Source: Phylloscopus collybita (taxonomy: Eukaryota; Chordata; Aves; Passeriformes; Phylloscopidae). Taken from it: a stretch of DNA of 64,000 nucleotides. This document shows positions 34,001-46,203 of the stretch, one piece after another. Every line of letters starts with the position of its first letter. The first letter of the stretch is position 1. The stretch spans positions 62,001 to 126,000 of the forward strand of contig JAJNNQ010000126.1 in the NCBI GenBank assembly GCA_027886175.1, in the 5' to 3' direction. The translations under genes and the position numbers were made by a program. Below the pieces are notes generated by a model. It was not told the DNA's origin and did no database searches. It saw only the letters and a program-made list of their open reading frames with translations.

Positions 34001-36463
34001 TAACATTACAAGTCTGGTATTTTTTCCATTTTTCCAGTGAAGGAACACTTTGTCTTGTTCTTTGTGTTTTCTCAGTACTGCAGACTACCAAGATGTCACA
34101 CGCAGAAAGCAGCTGTAACACTGGCAGGTCTGATCTACTCCAACAAGTTTGGAAGAAACGAAATGTAATTTATTATAGCCTATTTATGCCTGCAACAATT
34201 ACCCTTCAAAACCTGAAGGAGAACAATGTAATTGAAGATACATGCCTTCTTCCCTGCAGAAACCTCAAACACCCTCAGGCAAGAGCCAATACAGATGTAG
34301 TACAAGGCATTAAGAGAGTGTTGGATGCTGTAGCTAGCAATTATCCTGGTATTTAAACAAATCTATCGCTCATCAGGAAAGCGTTTAGTGCAGTAGTCGG
34401 AGCGAGACAGGCTGACACGGAGCACAGCTACTTAACTGTCCCCTCCAGCGATTACACTTTCTCAGACTGAGAGTCATGTCAAATTAAACAACTACACATT
34501 GACTTTTCACTTCTATAAACATTAAGGTATGATTGACAATTCTTGGATGCTGTAGGGTAGTCATTATAATCAGCCAATATACTGTTAGCTAATTTGTGGT
34601 GCAGGTTTGGGTTTTTTTTTTCCCTATTCTGAGCCATTTCTCTTGGACTATTTTTACAGTGCCCTACTGATAACATCTGCTTTGGCTTTTTGCAGAGTCA
34701 CCATAATAAAAGGTCACTGCCACCACGAGATCCCTGTGTCAGAAAACAACATGCAATTAAGTGACTTGACCTGGTCTACAAAATACCAGCTTTTTTTCTC
34801 TTAGTCCTGGCCCACATTCACTTAACTCAAATCTGGAGATGTCTGGACAGCAACAACTGGATGCTAACACTGCAGTAAATACTGTTAATGTGGCACCTAC
34901 AGTGTTTTTCCTAATTCCCACCCTAAGTCATGGAGATCTCTTTGGTCTCTATAAAGCAGACACTTCAAGAGCAAGGAGTCACCATTACAGCATCCCTAAA
35001 ACAGAGCACTTTTTACTAATACCTGAAGGCTGCAGCTTGGCCAAGTTGCTAGAAATTGAGCAGATACATAAAGCAGTCAAAGTTGTGAAGAAATACATCC
35101 CTTTGATTTCATATGCAACATTCTGCTGCTGGAAACCACTATGTTATAAGTGACAGTTTTGCTGTAATGGTGTCCAAACTTTCCCTTTTCAAAATAAAAG
35201 GAGAAAAAAAATTTCATAAATAATATTTAACACTTTTACCACTACTAGTGTCATCTCCTGCCTATCCTCTACCCTCTCTGCTCCCTAAGAAACCTCACCA
35301 GATTAATTAAAACCTCTGGTAAAGAAGTAGGTGAGATTAATATTGTATCATTAAGCTAACTATGAATATAAATAAGGCTAGAATGCTATTGGTAAGCCTG
35401 GAAGCCTCTATATTTACATGATTAGCGAATCTGAAGCTTTACCTTCATATTGGCTGTAGCAGAATCAAAGATCAACTTTACAGTGTTGGATTTTTTAGAT
35501 AAGTGTAGCAGATCAACCAACTAAAATTAGTACTCATAAGCACATTTGTGAAAACTATTCTGAGCTAGGAAAGTACAATTTCACTGCAGTATTAGCACTT
35601 AAAGCAAAAACAAGCGTAGTATAGCTATCTCTTCTGTCTGCTAGTAAGAACTGCAGTCCCACTCCTTTTTCCACTTCTAAACTATATTGAAGACTTGAGC
35701 ACAGGTCTCAGAAATCCGAAATTAACTGTAACAGTATTTTGAAAGTATTTCAACTTTTCACCCTCTGGTTGAAAAGTAAGGCAACAATAAAATGAAAAGA
35801 CTTCTTGGAAGTTTCCAGAAAATGACAGCTTTGTTTAAAACTCGGAAAATAAAGCAGTCACAGCACTTAAGACAGTGAAATACAACTTAATTCACAGGCT
35901 TTGCAGAACAGCATTGAAATGAAACCACACAAAATTACAGGAAGCACTTAAAATCTTTACTGGTCTGTCTCAAATATTTTCTTTCTTATTAATCCATTAA
36001 CTACCACCAATGTACCTAGCTTTTACTTAAGCAAGTTATTGTCCTTGTCTGTAGGCCAACCAGCACAAAGCGTTTTCCACTTTATGCAGCTATTACTGCT
36101 TAACTCCAGAGGTGTTTCTCAGACCACCAGATGCCCAAGACAGCACACTTATCTCCAAAGACTCAGTCTTAACCTACTGATACACAAAGTGCCTTGGCTG
36201 TATTTTGCACTGACTTCCCACTTAGGTAATTAGACAAAGGCACCTACTATTTTATCCTATTCTCAATGACCTTGTGTCCACACTGCAACTGAAAGGACCA
36301 ACACAAGCAGGGAGAACACGTCCAATCCCAGCACACAGCCAGGTGTACAGTAACTTCTGTAGTTTTTGTATTTTAAAGCCTCTGCCTGAGTTTTCCCCAC
36401 ATCTTTTGGCTCAATGCTTCACCTTCCAAGCTCCAGGAGACATCTACAGATAAAAATCCCCAC

Positions 36464-36571
36464 CAAACCCAAACCCAAACCCAAATCCAAACCCAAATCC
36501 AAACCCAAACCCAAACCCAAACCCAAACCCAAACCCAAACCCAAACCCAAACCCAAACCCAAACCCAAACC
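36464..36571. repeat. (CCCAAA)n hexanucleotide array
   Basis: About 18 tandem hexamers of AAACCC are present, with two AAATCC variants near the left end. This is not the vertebrate telomere repeat (CCCTAA), although it differs from it by a single base per unit. Confidence 0.95.
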
Positions 36572-36861
36572 TGTTCAGTTCTGTTTCAGTGGTTACCAGC
36601 CAACTGCATCATCTCTATCATAGATAGAAAACTCTTTGAAAAAAGAATTGTTTGAAAATAAATGGCTACTTCACTGAAGATATAACGCTAAAATGCAACA
36701 CTTTAACAAAATACTGAAATACTTACTAAGAAACAGCATAAAGATAAGACAGGGTCCCATCAGAGAAATCTGTGAGCGTACACAGAACGTGCCCATAGTG
36801 TATCTATATATCCATGTATATCGATATAGGCACCCACACACAAGTGCAGGTATGTGTAGAT

Positions 36862-36882
36862 TATATATATTATATATATAAA
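36862..36882. repeat. Short AT-dinucleotide patch
   Basis: TATATATATTATATATATA-type sequence in DMRT1 intron 4, probably a small microsatellite. Confidence 0.75.
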
Positions 36883-36999
36883 GCTAACTTTCAGTCCTCA
36901 GAAAACAAAAGCTATCCCCATATAACAGCCAAATTCCTACATAACTCAATTTCGACATCTCATCTGGTGTGAACTGCACTCATTCCTAGTGTAAACCCC

Positions 37000-37270
37000 A
37001 GCGCGCTCTGCAATGATATACTGTAATGTCACATCGCAATCTGGATTTACTATAAAGGGCTGCTGACGAGTTTCAGAGCAGTAAACATTGCTGCGAGGTG
37101 TATTTCACACTGAGCTGGTTTTTATGAAGAACACTTCACTGCCCAGCCACGGCACCCAGATGATGAATGGTGAAAGATGCATGACAAGCTTCATCATTGT
37201 TTGTAAATCTTAACTGTTCCTGCTCACTAACTCTGCAGGCAATTTTCAAAGACAGCGGCCGACAGAAGGA
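37000..37270. promoter_or_regulatory. Candidate conserved noncoding element
   Basis: Unique sequence with a raised CpG count for this intron, an E-box-like CAGCTTCATCA neighbourhood and TGACAAGC/TTTGTAAAT words. It stands out from the flanking AT-rich sequence. The regulatory call is a weak inference. Confidence 0.2.
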
Positions 37271-40200
37271 CAGCACAGCTTTCCTGAAGGTTATTCAACT
37301 TGTACTTGGCCTGAGCTATGCCTGTGAGGAGCACTGGAAATAAACTCGTTGGCTACACTGAATCATAGAATTAAAAACGTCTGATAGGCAGGCACACTGA
37401 TGGTTGCCAAATTAAGAAAGGCCATTAAGTAGTCTTGGTATCTGTCCCCTACCCTGCCCCAAAGGGTTACATATATCAAGTGCAGAGAACATACTTCAGT
37501 ATTATTTACACAAGCAATATAAACATGTGTATTTATAAACAGGCAGAATTAATTATGGGCTGTCTGGTCCTGCTCCCGTATGACAATTCCCTGTTATCCT
37601 GAGCAGTTACACACAGCACTCCAACATCCCCCAGCAACTCTGCCCACTGCTTGTAGGAAAGCTACTTCTCTTCTGTCAGAAGTCTGCTTTTGTGACAGGG
37701 GAAAGGAAAAGACAGAAAACTCACAGCATGCAAGCATGGCAGTGGGAACAGATGCTACCCTTGTTTCCCCTGAGATTATTCTGGCAGCAGCACTAGGGAT
37801 TGCAACAACCACTTGCAAAGAATTACAATTCAGCTCCCTGCAAGAGGCAAGGCCAGCCTACAGTACGGAGACTTAGCTGCTCTTTTTCTTTTCCCTTTTA
37901 GGGCTTAGTAACAACACCTCTTTTGCCAGAATTTCTCACAATCTGCACAGGGTTACTTCATAAGCACAAGAAGCTGTAGAAGAACTAGCTCAGATGTAGA
38001 CTCTCACCTGAGCTGCAAAACTGGCATGAACTGCACGGTGGTCTAGACAGGCTTCCACACCCTGAAAAGACTGCAGCTGAATATAGAGTTCTCTCTTCTT
38101 TTAGCCAGACCAGTTACAAGGATACAACTGCACACTAAAGCAAAGCCAAGAGGCCAGTGGTTATCACTGTTACAATTACAGATTGTGCCTGGGTAACCAT
38201 TACCGACAAGATGGTTTAATTTGTTCTATTACTTTCTGGAAAAGTCTGATGGTTGATTTCTACCAATTTCTGTCACAATGGGAAAAATTCTGTATCCAGA
38301 GGTAGAGCATCAATGCCATACCAGGTGTAAAAGAAAGCAGCTCAACTGATAGTGACTTTTTTCAGTGAAGTATCCAAGATCCTTTAAAGCATGAAGGAAA
38401 ATCCCACACAGCCTCATCAGCTATAGTAACATCCACCATCTGACATAAAGAGCAGCTCATACGTGCACAAAGTTAAGTCCAGGGGTGCAGTGGGTATAAA
38501 GGCACTGGTCTCTCAACACATGGTTCTAAAACACTTGTAACTGCAGGAGGTACTGAGAAACCTCTCTATGCTAAGAGAATGTAAAGCAGAAGAGGAAAGA
38601 TGTCCAAGGAAAGCCAACAGAGCCATTATGTGTTCCAGGATAGCACCCTGGCAGGTGCATGGAGAGATGTTGAGGCCTTGTGCAGGACCCAGTGCTACTC
38701 TCCCACTGCACCCTCAGCAAGGCTTTCCTAGCTGGGATTGATGGGACACTGTAAACTTCTTTCACACTTTCTTTTCCTTCATGGAAGGAAACTGAAGAAG
38801 TAAGATTTTGGCAGCACACATAAATGCATTGCTTTGGATATGGCACCCACCTGGACCAGCTGTACCACTGATTTAAGTTTCCTCAGAATAGAAGGGCTTT
38901 CCTCAAACCCTTGTTTCACCAACTCAAAGCCTGAAACTCGTAATAAAATGAAGACTTCAATTTCAAAAACACTGCATCATTTGATCCAAGCAAAATACTA
39001 AACAATGGACAAATACACCTCACCAAGAAAACTCTTTCTCCAATAACTTTGTATGTGCATCTGGTTTTGTACATGTGGGGAGATGTGATGCCACTGGCAA
39101 CTGATGAGGGTTCAGGCTGTCCCACTCTCCCTTGCCAGGATGATGAAAAATGAAGGCATTTCCACAGTTCCCATGAGAGCTTAAAATTCCTCCTAGGGGC
39201 TGCTAAAGCCTCAAGTCTAGAAATACCTATGTTTCTATAAAAGCAGATGGAAAGCCCTCAAAAATACAGTTTTTTCTACTACTCTTGAGGCAGGACCACT
39301 GGCTGCTCCCAGATCAAACAGCAAGGGTTTCTCAGTCACCCTGAAACAAATCAGCAAAACCTGTGTATCAGTAATTCTGCCAGTAATTCTGCAGTCATCC
39401 AATGCAAAGCTGCACTGTGTGCTTTTGACTGAGCATAACATAAATGCTGCATTCAGAGAAAAAACTACTAAAATGAGCCTTTTAATCAGGACTGAACTAA
39501 AGAATGCAAAAAAAAACCTGCTCATATTACTTTATTTCTAGGAATTCCCGTAAGACCTTATTAAGTTGTTTTAATATTGCTCAAACCTTCACTAATAGAA
39601 CATCATTTAGAACACAGACCAATAATTTATAAAAAGACTTCTATACACAGAAAAATGAGCTTTTTCTGAAAAAAAAAAAGAAAAAAATTTTTTTCTGAAA
39701 AAAATACTGAATATGCCTTACATTCTCAAATGTATTCTGGCAGCTGCTGTTACAACTACTGAAATTATCAAGTATGATAAATACTGTCATTAATCAAGGT
39801 TAGCGACCTGATTAGTTTAAAAGATAAAAAAAGGGCCATGCTCAACAACTGTCTGTTCAGCTATGCCCAAAATTCAAATTTTTAATGAAAACGACATGCT
39901 AAAAAGTCATTTGCCTAAAGAGATCTATAAAACATTGCCATGTGCATGCAACATAATTAAGGCATGCAAACATAACACAAGATCTGCTCACTGTCCTTGC
40001 AATCAGTGTCGAAGGGAAGCTGCATGCAGTATAGCCATTGAGGGCTGTAAGAAACAGAAATGAGGATGCACAAAAAAATAAAACAGTTGCCCCAAGTTCA
40101 AGTGACCCACTTGAACTGACTGTTGAAGATCTACGGATTTAGATCTTTACCCTTTCCTCTTATTTGGTGTTATTTCCAAACCTCTTGCTAAGGGTTTGAT

Positions 40201-41698
40201 GTAAAATGATAGTGGAAACTGGAGTCCTGAATGTTCAGCAAACACTGCTTGCTCTTTCATCATTAAGGACAAATATTCTTGAGTAGAGCCACTTTTTAAG
40301 CAAAAGATGCACAGACAGACACACATACATAACACACAAGCTAAACACTGATGAACTTATGGGTGCAAAATTTGATCCTCTCCACACTCTGCTGCTGATA
40401 CCCTTCCAAACTCAAAATGATTTCTGGTGATGCTCTCCAAAAAGGTGCACAGAAAAGAAGTAGAAGAAGTATGTCTCACACCTGACAACATCTGGACTGC
40501 CTGGGACTGAAACAGCTACTCTTAAACTTACACAGGTTGTGGCTAGCCAGCTGACAGAAGAGAATTTGGGCTGTTTGCTACAATTGCTACAATTTGCTAG
40601 TAAGGAAAAGGTCACTGAAGCCACTTGCTTGAACCTGAACTGCCTTCTGCAAGCATCAAAGTTACAAGAATGGTACTGCCAACAAAGCAAACTAGTTTGA
40701 CATGGCTGAGAAATTACCCCACAGAGCAATAAAAAAGCCTTGCCTCTGTCTGCTCTTAATTTGCAGCCAGCTGGAGAGATGCAATGACAAAGCTGTACTC
40801 ACAAAGTTCTTGGGAACTGGGAAACAATTTGCCATAGTTCAGTACTGTTATTGATACAGCATCTGAGCACAGAAGCAAGGGTGATTCTCTAAATGCAGAT
40901 TCTGGAAATGTCTGTGCCACCTTCACTTCCACAGCTGTAGAACTGGGGATACCTGCTATCTGAACTCTAGAAATGACTGTGAAAAAGTGTTTTAGTGCTG
41001 GAAGCTGTTATGCTGACACATAAAACCTGTTACCAGAAATGTTCTTCATAAAACAATGTTTGCTTATTTACAAAAAACTGCTTATGTTTTCTGCATCAAA
41101 GTATCATATTTTCTTACATGTCTTTGGGAGAACTTTCACACTCCTGCTTAATGTTTAGCTGCAAACACGGCACTGCTCCGGTGCTTCATTCCTTGTATTT
41201 CCAACAGTCATGACACTTAGGACAGGAAAATAAAAAATTCTAATCCGTCCAGCAGCTGGAACAAAATTTTAAATGCAAGACATCTTCATCACAGCCAGAC
41301 ATATGGTGTAGTTATCTCAACATTTCCCATAATGATGACACAGAGGAGGTTTTACTCCCTGCCAACTTCAAGATCAGGCAACTACTCTAAAATCTGAAGT
41401 GTCTGCAGATACAGGGATGTTTATCCTTTGCATCTTTCTATTTGAACGTTAAATTTTTCTGCCACTTTCCCAGACCTGGGAAACACTTTCATGCAGATAA
41501 GCAAACCCTGAACCTTCATGCACTGGAAACAGGACCCAGAGTGAGGCATGTACCTTGCACGTGCTTTCTTGCTCTCTCAGACCAAGGTCACGCGTTGATT
41601 ATTTCACAAATATAAATGCTGGAGAGGCTCACTGAAAATCACTGGAAGGTGTTAGACATTTTTGGGTAGTAAGCCAAACCTAAGAAGCTTCATTATTT

Positions 41699-41709
41699 AA
41701 AAAAAAAGG

Positions 41710-41751
<42 letters not shown>
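41699..41751. repeat. Poly(A) tract, about 50 bases
   Basis: This A run is interrupted once by GG at 41708-41709, with 42 uninterrupted A after that. It could be the tail of a retroposed copy, but the left flank shows no recognisable transcript or element. Length may be inexact in assembly. Confidence 0.85.
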
Positions 41752-41752
<1 letters not shown>

Positions 41753-44700
41753 CATGCAACTGTCCCACAGAAATCAATGGGAACAAATTATTTGGCTTTT
41801 GGAGATGAAATACCTTGTTCTCTCACTTCTCCACTTCTCAGCTTGTCTTCCAAAACTATGCTTTTGCATGTACGTACACAAGATTTGACAACCCTCATAT
41901 GTATTTTCCTCCCATTGCTTTTGCAGAAAAAAAGAAGGAAATATTTTGCAATACTGAGTATAAAATCCCCCTCCTACCTAGAAATTACTGGCTAAAACTT
42001 ACTACTTGGTGACCTAAGGAAGCCCTCCAAAAACATAATTTTGCTGTTTGTCACTGGTGTATCAACTTTTTCTCCCCTTTTTTTTTTTCCCCCAGTGTCT
42101 GTTGAAAGGGCAGCAGCTGGGCTTAGCTGGCAGCAAAACATTTTACTTGGAAACACTTCAGACTGCAACGAGGTTGACTGATGGTTCTTTGCCACTCAGA
42201 AAACGTCAGCCCATTACTACATGCAAGACACTGTAGCATGCCATGATGGTCCCCTACAAGTGCTAGAAGCTTCCAGGGATCTTCACATCATTGAAAGAAA
42301 AAAAGTGTAGATCTGCTAGTGCATCTCTCCTCCCTAACTAGTCTAAGCACAGAACAGAATAAAATTAGTTAAATGGTCTCACTCAAACACCAAGACAACA
42401 CACGAACTGGCAAAGCCTCTATAATCCTGAGGCTGCAGCTGAATGGTGGGTAGTAGACTGTATGTGTAAGACCATTGCAGATTTGTGTTTGGGAATTTAA
42501 CAGCCATTTTTGCTAAGGATGCACATTTCAGATGTTTTGAAAACGTGGCTAAAAAACCAGTTTTTTATTTTGACCTGTAGCTCTTCTAAGCACACTGTTA
42601 CCCTCCTGCAAAACCTCTGAGTTAGCAATACCTAAGTCTTCACAGAGATCTTAAAAATACAGTCACAGGTTTGCTGCAGGAATTTAGGTGAAATTTCACA
42701 GTCTACATTATATAGCAAATTAGATTAGATGATCCTGATGTTCCCTTATGGATCTAAAATCCACCAATATATGTTTTTAAAAAGAAAGGAAGCCTCTGAG
42801 CACGATTACCACTTCAAACATACAAAAGGAATTAATAAAGTGTGATTTGCTTCTTTAAAATATGCACTGGAGTTGTCTTCAGCAAGTAGCAACCACTAAC
42901 CCTGCAGAAATATGTCACTTAGGCTTCATAACAAAGGAGCCAGGCACTGAACAGAAAGCTCAGTTCAACAATCAACAGAGAAACGCTTCAAAATGTGTCT
43001 TTTGTAGGAGACAGCAACAGCAACATGTACAGTCAACACTTTGGAGAAATGACCCACCCTCTGTAATACACAGCATCTACTCAGCACTCACACAGGTGAC
43101 AATACAGAGGCAACAAACTTCCAACCCTCTAAGGTGTGTGAAAAGAACCAGAAGAAAAATGTCATGGGAGAGTAAATCATACATTTCCTGGGGATATAAT
43201 TTTGTCTGTAGACAGAAAAAGTAAAAACATCTCCTCCAAGAACAAGCCTAAGAAAAAAGAAGATGCTTCTAAGAAGCCTGTTGGCTATGATCCTGCTTCT
43301 GGGTTCAAATTTCTTCCAAAAACATTGGTGCTTCTTACACCCACTAGCTCCCTGCTATGGAAAAACACTTCTTCAGAGTCTAGAAAATGCTGTTTGATCT
43401 CAGTAAATTACATCTCACTGCTTGTCGGTTTCTGATTGATGGTGTAACTTAGGGAACAATATCTGTGTGTGGAATAGTGTCTGGAGAAGCAGTCAGGGAT
43501 TATTGAAAATACAGTATTTATGCAGTTTAAAAATCAGTGGAACATTACGTATAATTTTTTTTCTAGAGGGATGAAAAATTACTGAAGTGCATTTGGGAAA
43601 AAAGGGTATAAGGTCTTTTGTCTGTTTTTAAAAACACTTGGCTGGTAAGACTTCTTAGTGAGTTAGTAGTGATGGATGCAAGAAAAAGTGTCAACCGCAG
43701 CTGAGCATAAAACCAACTGCTTCTCCAACCAATGGGCAGAAAGGAAGACGTCACTGTTCAGTGGTGGTTAAAAAAGAGGGAATAAAATAAAGTCGAAGAA
43801 AAGAGAAGGAAAATGAACCAAGGATCACTGATTTCTCTAAGCCATTTAAAACTACTGGAGAAGGAGGGAAAGTCTAAGGTTTCATCACACCAGGTATTGT
43901 TTCTTCATCTATCTAGCACGTCATAGTTAGTTGGAAGACTTTCAGAAACAGCCACTATGAAAGAACAGCCACCTCCTCAACAGAAATTATTCTGGAGTTA
44001 GTGAATACAAGCGCTCAGTGCTGACTTACACAAGCCACAGGTATGACTTTACACACATTTCACCTTCCAAAACATCATTTGAATCCTTAAGGTCCTGTCA
44101 TGACAAAACCACATGACACAAATGCAACAGACACCAGGACTTCAGCCACAGAAAGACCATGACTGAGAACAAATGTGGAACCTACACAACATACATCTTT
44201 CCACCAGACAGAACGAGGAGAAGATTAATTACAATATAGAAGAGAAGCAAATGAGGATGGATGCAGTTATCAGTGACTCTGTGAAATAAAAAAAAACAAA
44301 CAAAAACAATCTACTGAAACTTGGCAGGTGTAAAGTAAATGAAAAAAAAATTCCCACAGACCATTCAAAATCAAACTGCCAAGTCCACTGATTGGTACAG
44401 AGAAACAAAATGTGTGAAAAGCTTACTGTCCTGGCTCAGGATACCCTTGCATGCTGAGGAGTGTGAAGATTTTGCTCTCTGTTTCTCTTACTTCTCCAGC
44501 AACAGTTACTGACCTGATTCAGTGATGGAGAGGCAGCTCAGTGGAGTTGGATTACTCCAGCAGAGGAGCCACGTTAACACCTGTGTTAGCACTGTCTGCT
44601 GCAGGAGTAAGGGAACAAGGAAGCGTGAGAAACACTGTCAAAACCACAGGGTAAATTCACCAGCGCTGGAAATTACTGCAGATTACAGTAATCCTTAGGA

Positions 44701-45271
44701 GAGCCTGAAACACAATATGGAAAGAAGGATTTATCTGCAGCAGTTTTAAATTAAGTAACATGGTATGATGAGTTTGGAAAAAAACAACCCAGAAGCAAGT
44801 CTGCAAAGGGCTTCATTGTATGGTTGGGATACAGGAGCAGTTCCCACATGTGGTTCAGAAAGGATGGCAAAGGCTCAGTGGGAGGCCTGCAGGAAAAAAT
44901 CACAGCATTTTTGAGAAGAAAAAATTGAGGGTTTTGCTCTGAGGTTGGAGCAAAGATTGTTATTTACTCCTGTGAGGAAGCCAGGCAGTAAGCACCAAAG
45001 ACAACACCTCAAGTGCTGTACAACTGAAGAGACATAGATAAGTGTAGAAGGTAAAACTGGTTGGACTCCTGAACCATGAGGCCTCTAAAGTGCAATGACT
45101 GTACACCATCAGGCCTTACTGTGCCACCACACTACAAGCCTTCTAGAAATCAGCCACTGCCTTTAAAACAGCTATTTTATGATGCTTGGCTTCCTTCCCA
45201 GCAGCAACCCACACCTCCTGGGTGCAGGTCGAAGGCAAGGCGGTGCCACACACCCCGGTGGGAGCACTTAC

Positions 45272-45434
45272 CTCTCGCTTTTGACTCCGAGGAGGAGGGG
45301 ATGTCCTCAGAGGTCAGGATTTGGGGAAGGCACATGGGAGCTCCTACGCCCTGTCCCAGGTAGGAAGCAGGTGGGTAGTAGGAACACATGCGGTACTGGG
45401 GGCTGACGGCAGGGTGTCTCTCCATGCCTTTCAC
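45272..45434 (-). CDS. DMRT1: DMRT1 coding exon 4
   Basis: This 163-base exon runs from acceptor CTGACAG to donor GAGAG|GTAAGT and starts in phase 0. It encodes 54 residues plus one base: [16 protein letters not shown], then a [14 protein letters not shown] segment, then [13 protein letters not shown]. The QYRM, SYYPP and SYLGQ motifs are diagnostic of DMRT1. Compared with what I recall of chicken, the first residue is Val rather than Met, one residue is missing in the MENRH region, and several positions differ in the QIL-SED part. The frame and splice sites are intact, so this is divergence rather than decay. Confidence 0.95.
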
Positions 45435-45589
45435 CTGTCAGGAGAGAGAAATGCAACAGCAACCTGTGAAAGCCAAGCCCCAGTGTCATGGGGGCATCCC
45501 GCTATCCCTCCCCACCACCACCCCTCCACTGCTTTGAAGGAGGTCACAGTGGATGCACAGGAAGTAAAATTTCTGATATGCTGGCCATG

Positions 45590-46107
45590 TGTCCTGGGTT
45601 GACGGAGCCTTATATCCCATATCTGGACTGGGTTGTTATGTCTAACAGCCAATGCTTTGCTGGCTGTGGCTTCTGCTGCTCTTGCTGCTTTTGGCTTTGC
45701 TGCTGGCTTGCTTGCTTGCTTGCTCCTGCTTGCTAACTTAGCCACTTTTGCTTTCTGCTGCCTGTTTTTGCGCTGTTTCTGGGTTTTTTTTCTTTTCTCC
45801 CTTTTCCCTTTCTCCCCCCCTCCCCCCTGAAGATTTGGACCGGCTCCGGACCTGAGGACCTGACCTGAGGATCTTCGAGGATCTCCGAGCCCCGGAAGAA
45901 GCTCTGTGCCCTCCCCCCACAGTAACTTGAGCCTTTTCCTCTTCTCTTGTGGCGGGAAGAATTCTTGTCAATAAATCGGTTTTTTTCCACTTGTCTCCTC
46001 CAAAGAATTTCTTTCCCAAACCCAGGGCTGGGGGCGGGGAGGGGTGGTGGAGGTTTGTCTAGGGGATTTCCTCTCAGAGGGTCTTCTAATTTGCCCAAAC
46101 CAATACA
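45590..46107 (+). mobile_element. Solo LTR with 5 bp target-site duplication
   Basis: This 518-base element begins TGTCCTGGGTTG and ends CAATACA, so it has the TG...CA ends of an LTR. It is flanked by direct CCATG repeats at 45585-45589 and 46108-46112, a perfect 5 bp target-site duplication. AATAAA at 45970-45975 gives plus orientation, antisense to DMRT1. There is no internal retroviral sequence, so it is a solo LTR left by recombination. A 5 bp duplication fits ERVL-type integrases, but the family is not assigned. Its edge is 155 bases upstream of DMRT1 exon 4. Confidence 0.85.
45706..45724. repeat. (CTTG)n repeat inside the solo LTR
   Basis: Four or five tandem GCTT units lie in the U3 part of the LTR. 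Confidence 0.8.
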
Positions 46108-46184
46108 CCATGGGTTTTTGATTTGGCGGCTTCCCAGTCTGCCCACACTGACCAGCTACAGGTGGTGTGGTATGAGATGGGACC

Positions 46185-46203
46185 CAGCAGCAGCAGCAGC
46201 AGA
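46185..46203. repeat. (CAG)6 trinucleotide repeat
   Basis: Six CAG units lie just outside the solo LTR in DMRT1 intron 3. They are noncoding here. Confidence 0.85.

Larger units (their letters stand above)
20244..45271 (-). other. DMRT1: DMRT1 intron 4
   Basis: This is a 25 kb phase-1 intron with donor GAGAG|GTAAGT at 45272/45271 and acceptor CCGCAG at 20244. Contents include a possible conserved element near exon 5 (20560-21180), an A/C-rich tract (25738-25966), a CR1 3' end (28979-29345), a long GAAA/GAAAA repeat (30794-31053), a CCCAAA hexamer array (36464-36571), an AT dinucleotide patch near 36862-36882, and a long A run (41699-41751). Otherwise it is AT-rich unique sequence with short, featureless frames. 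No extra DMRT1 exon was recognised. Confidence 0.9.

Noticed and set aside
36464..36571. Interstitial telomere repeat
   Set aside because: The unit is CCCAAA, not CCCTAA. No true telomere hexamers were seen.
37361..37380. GAATCATAGAATT resembling the CR1 3' tail
   Set aside because: Only about a dozen bases match and no adjacent CR1 body is present, so it may be chance.
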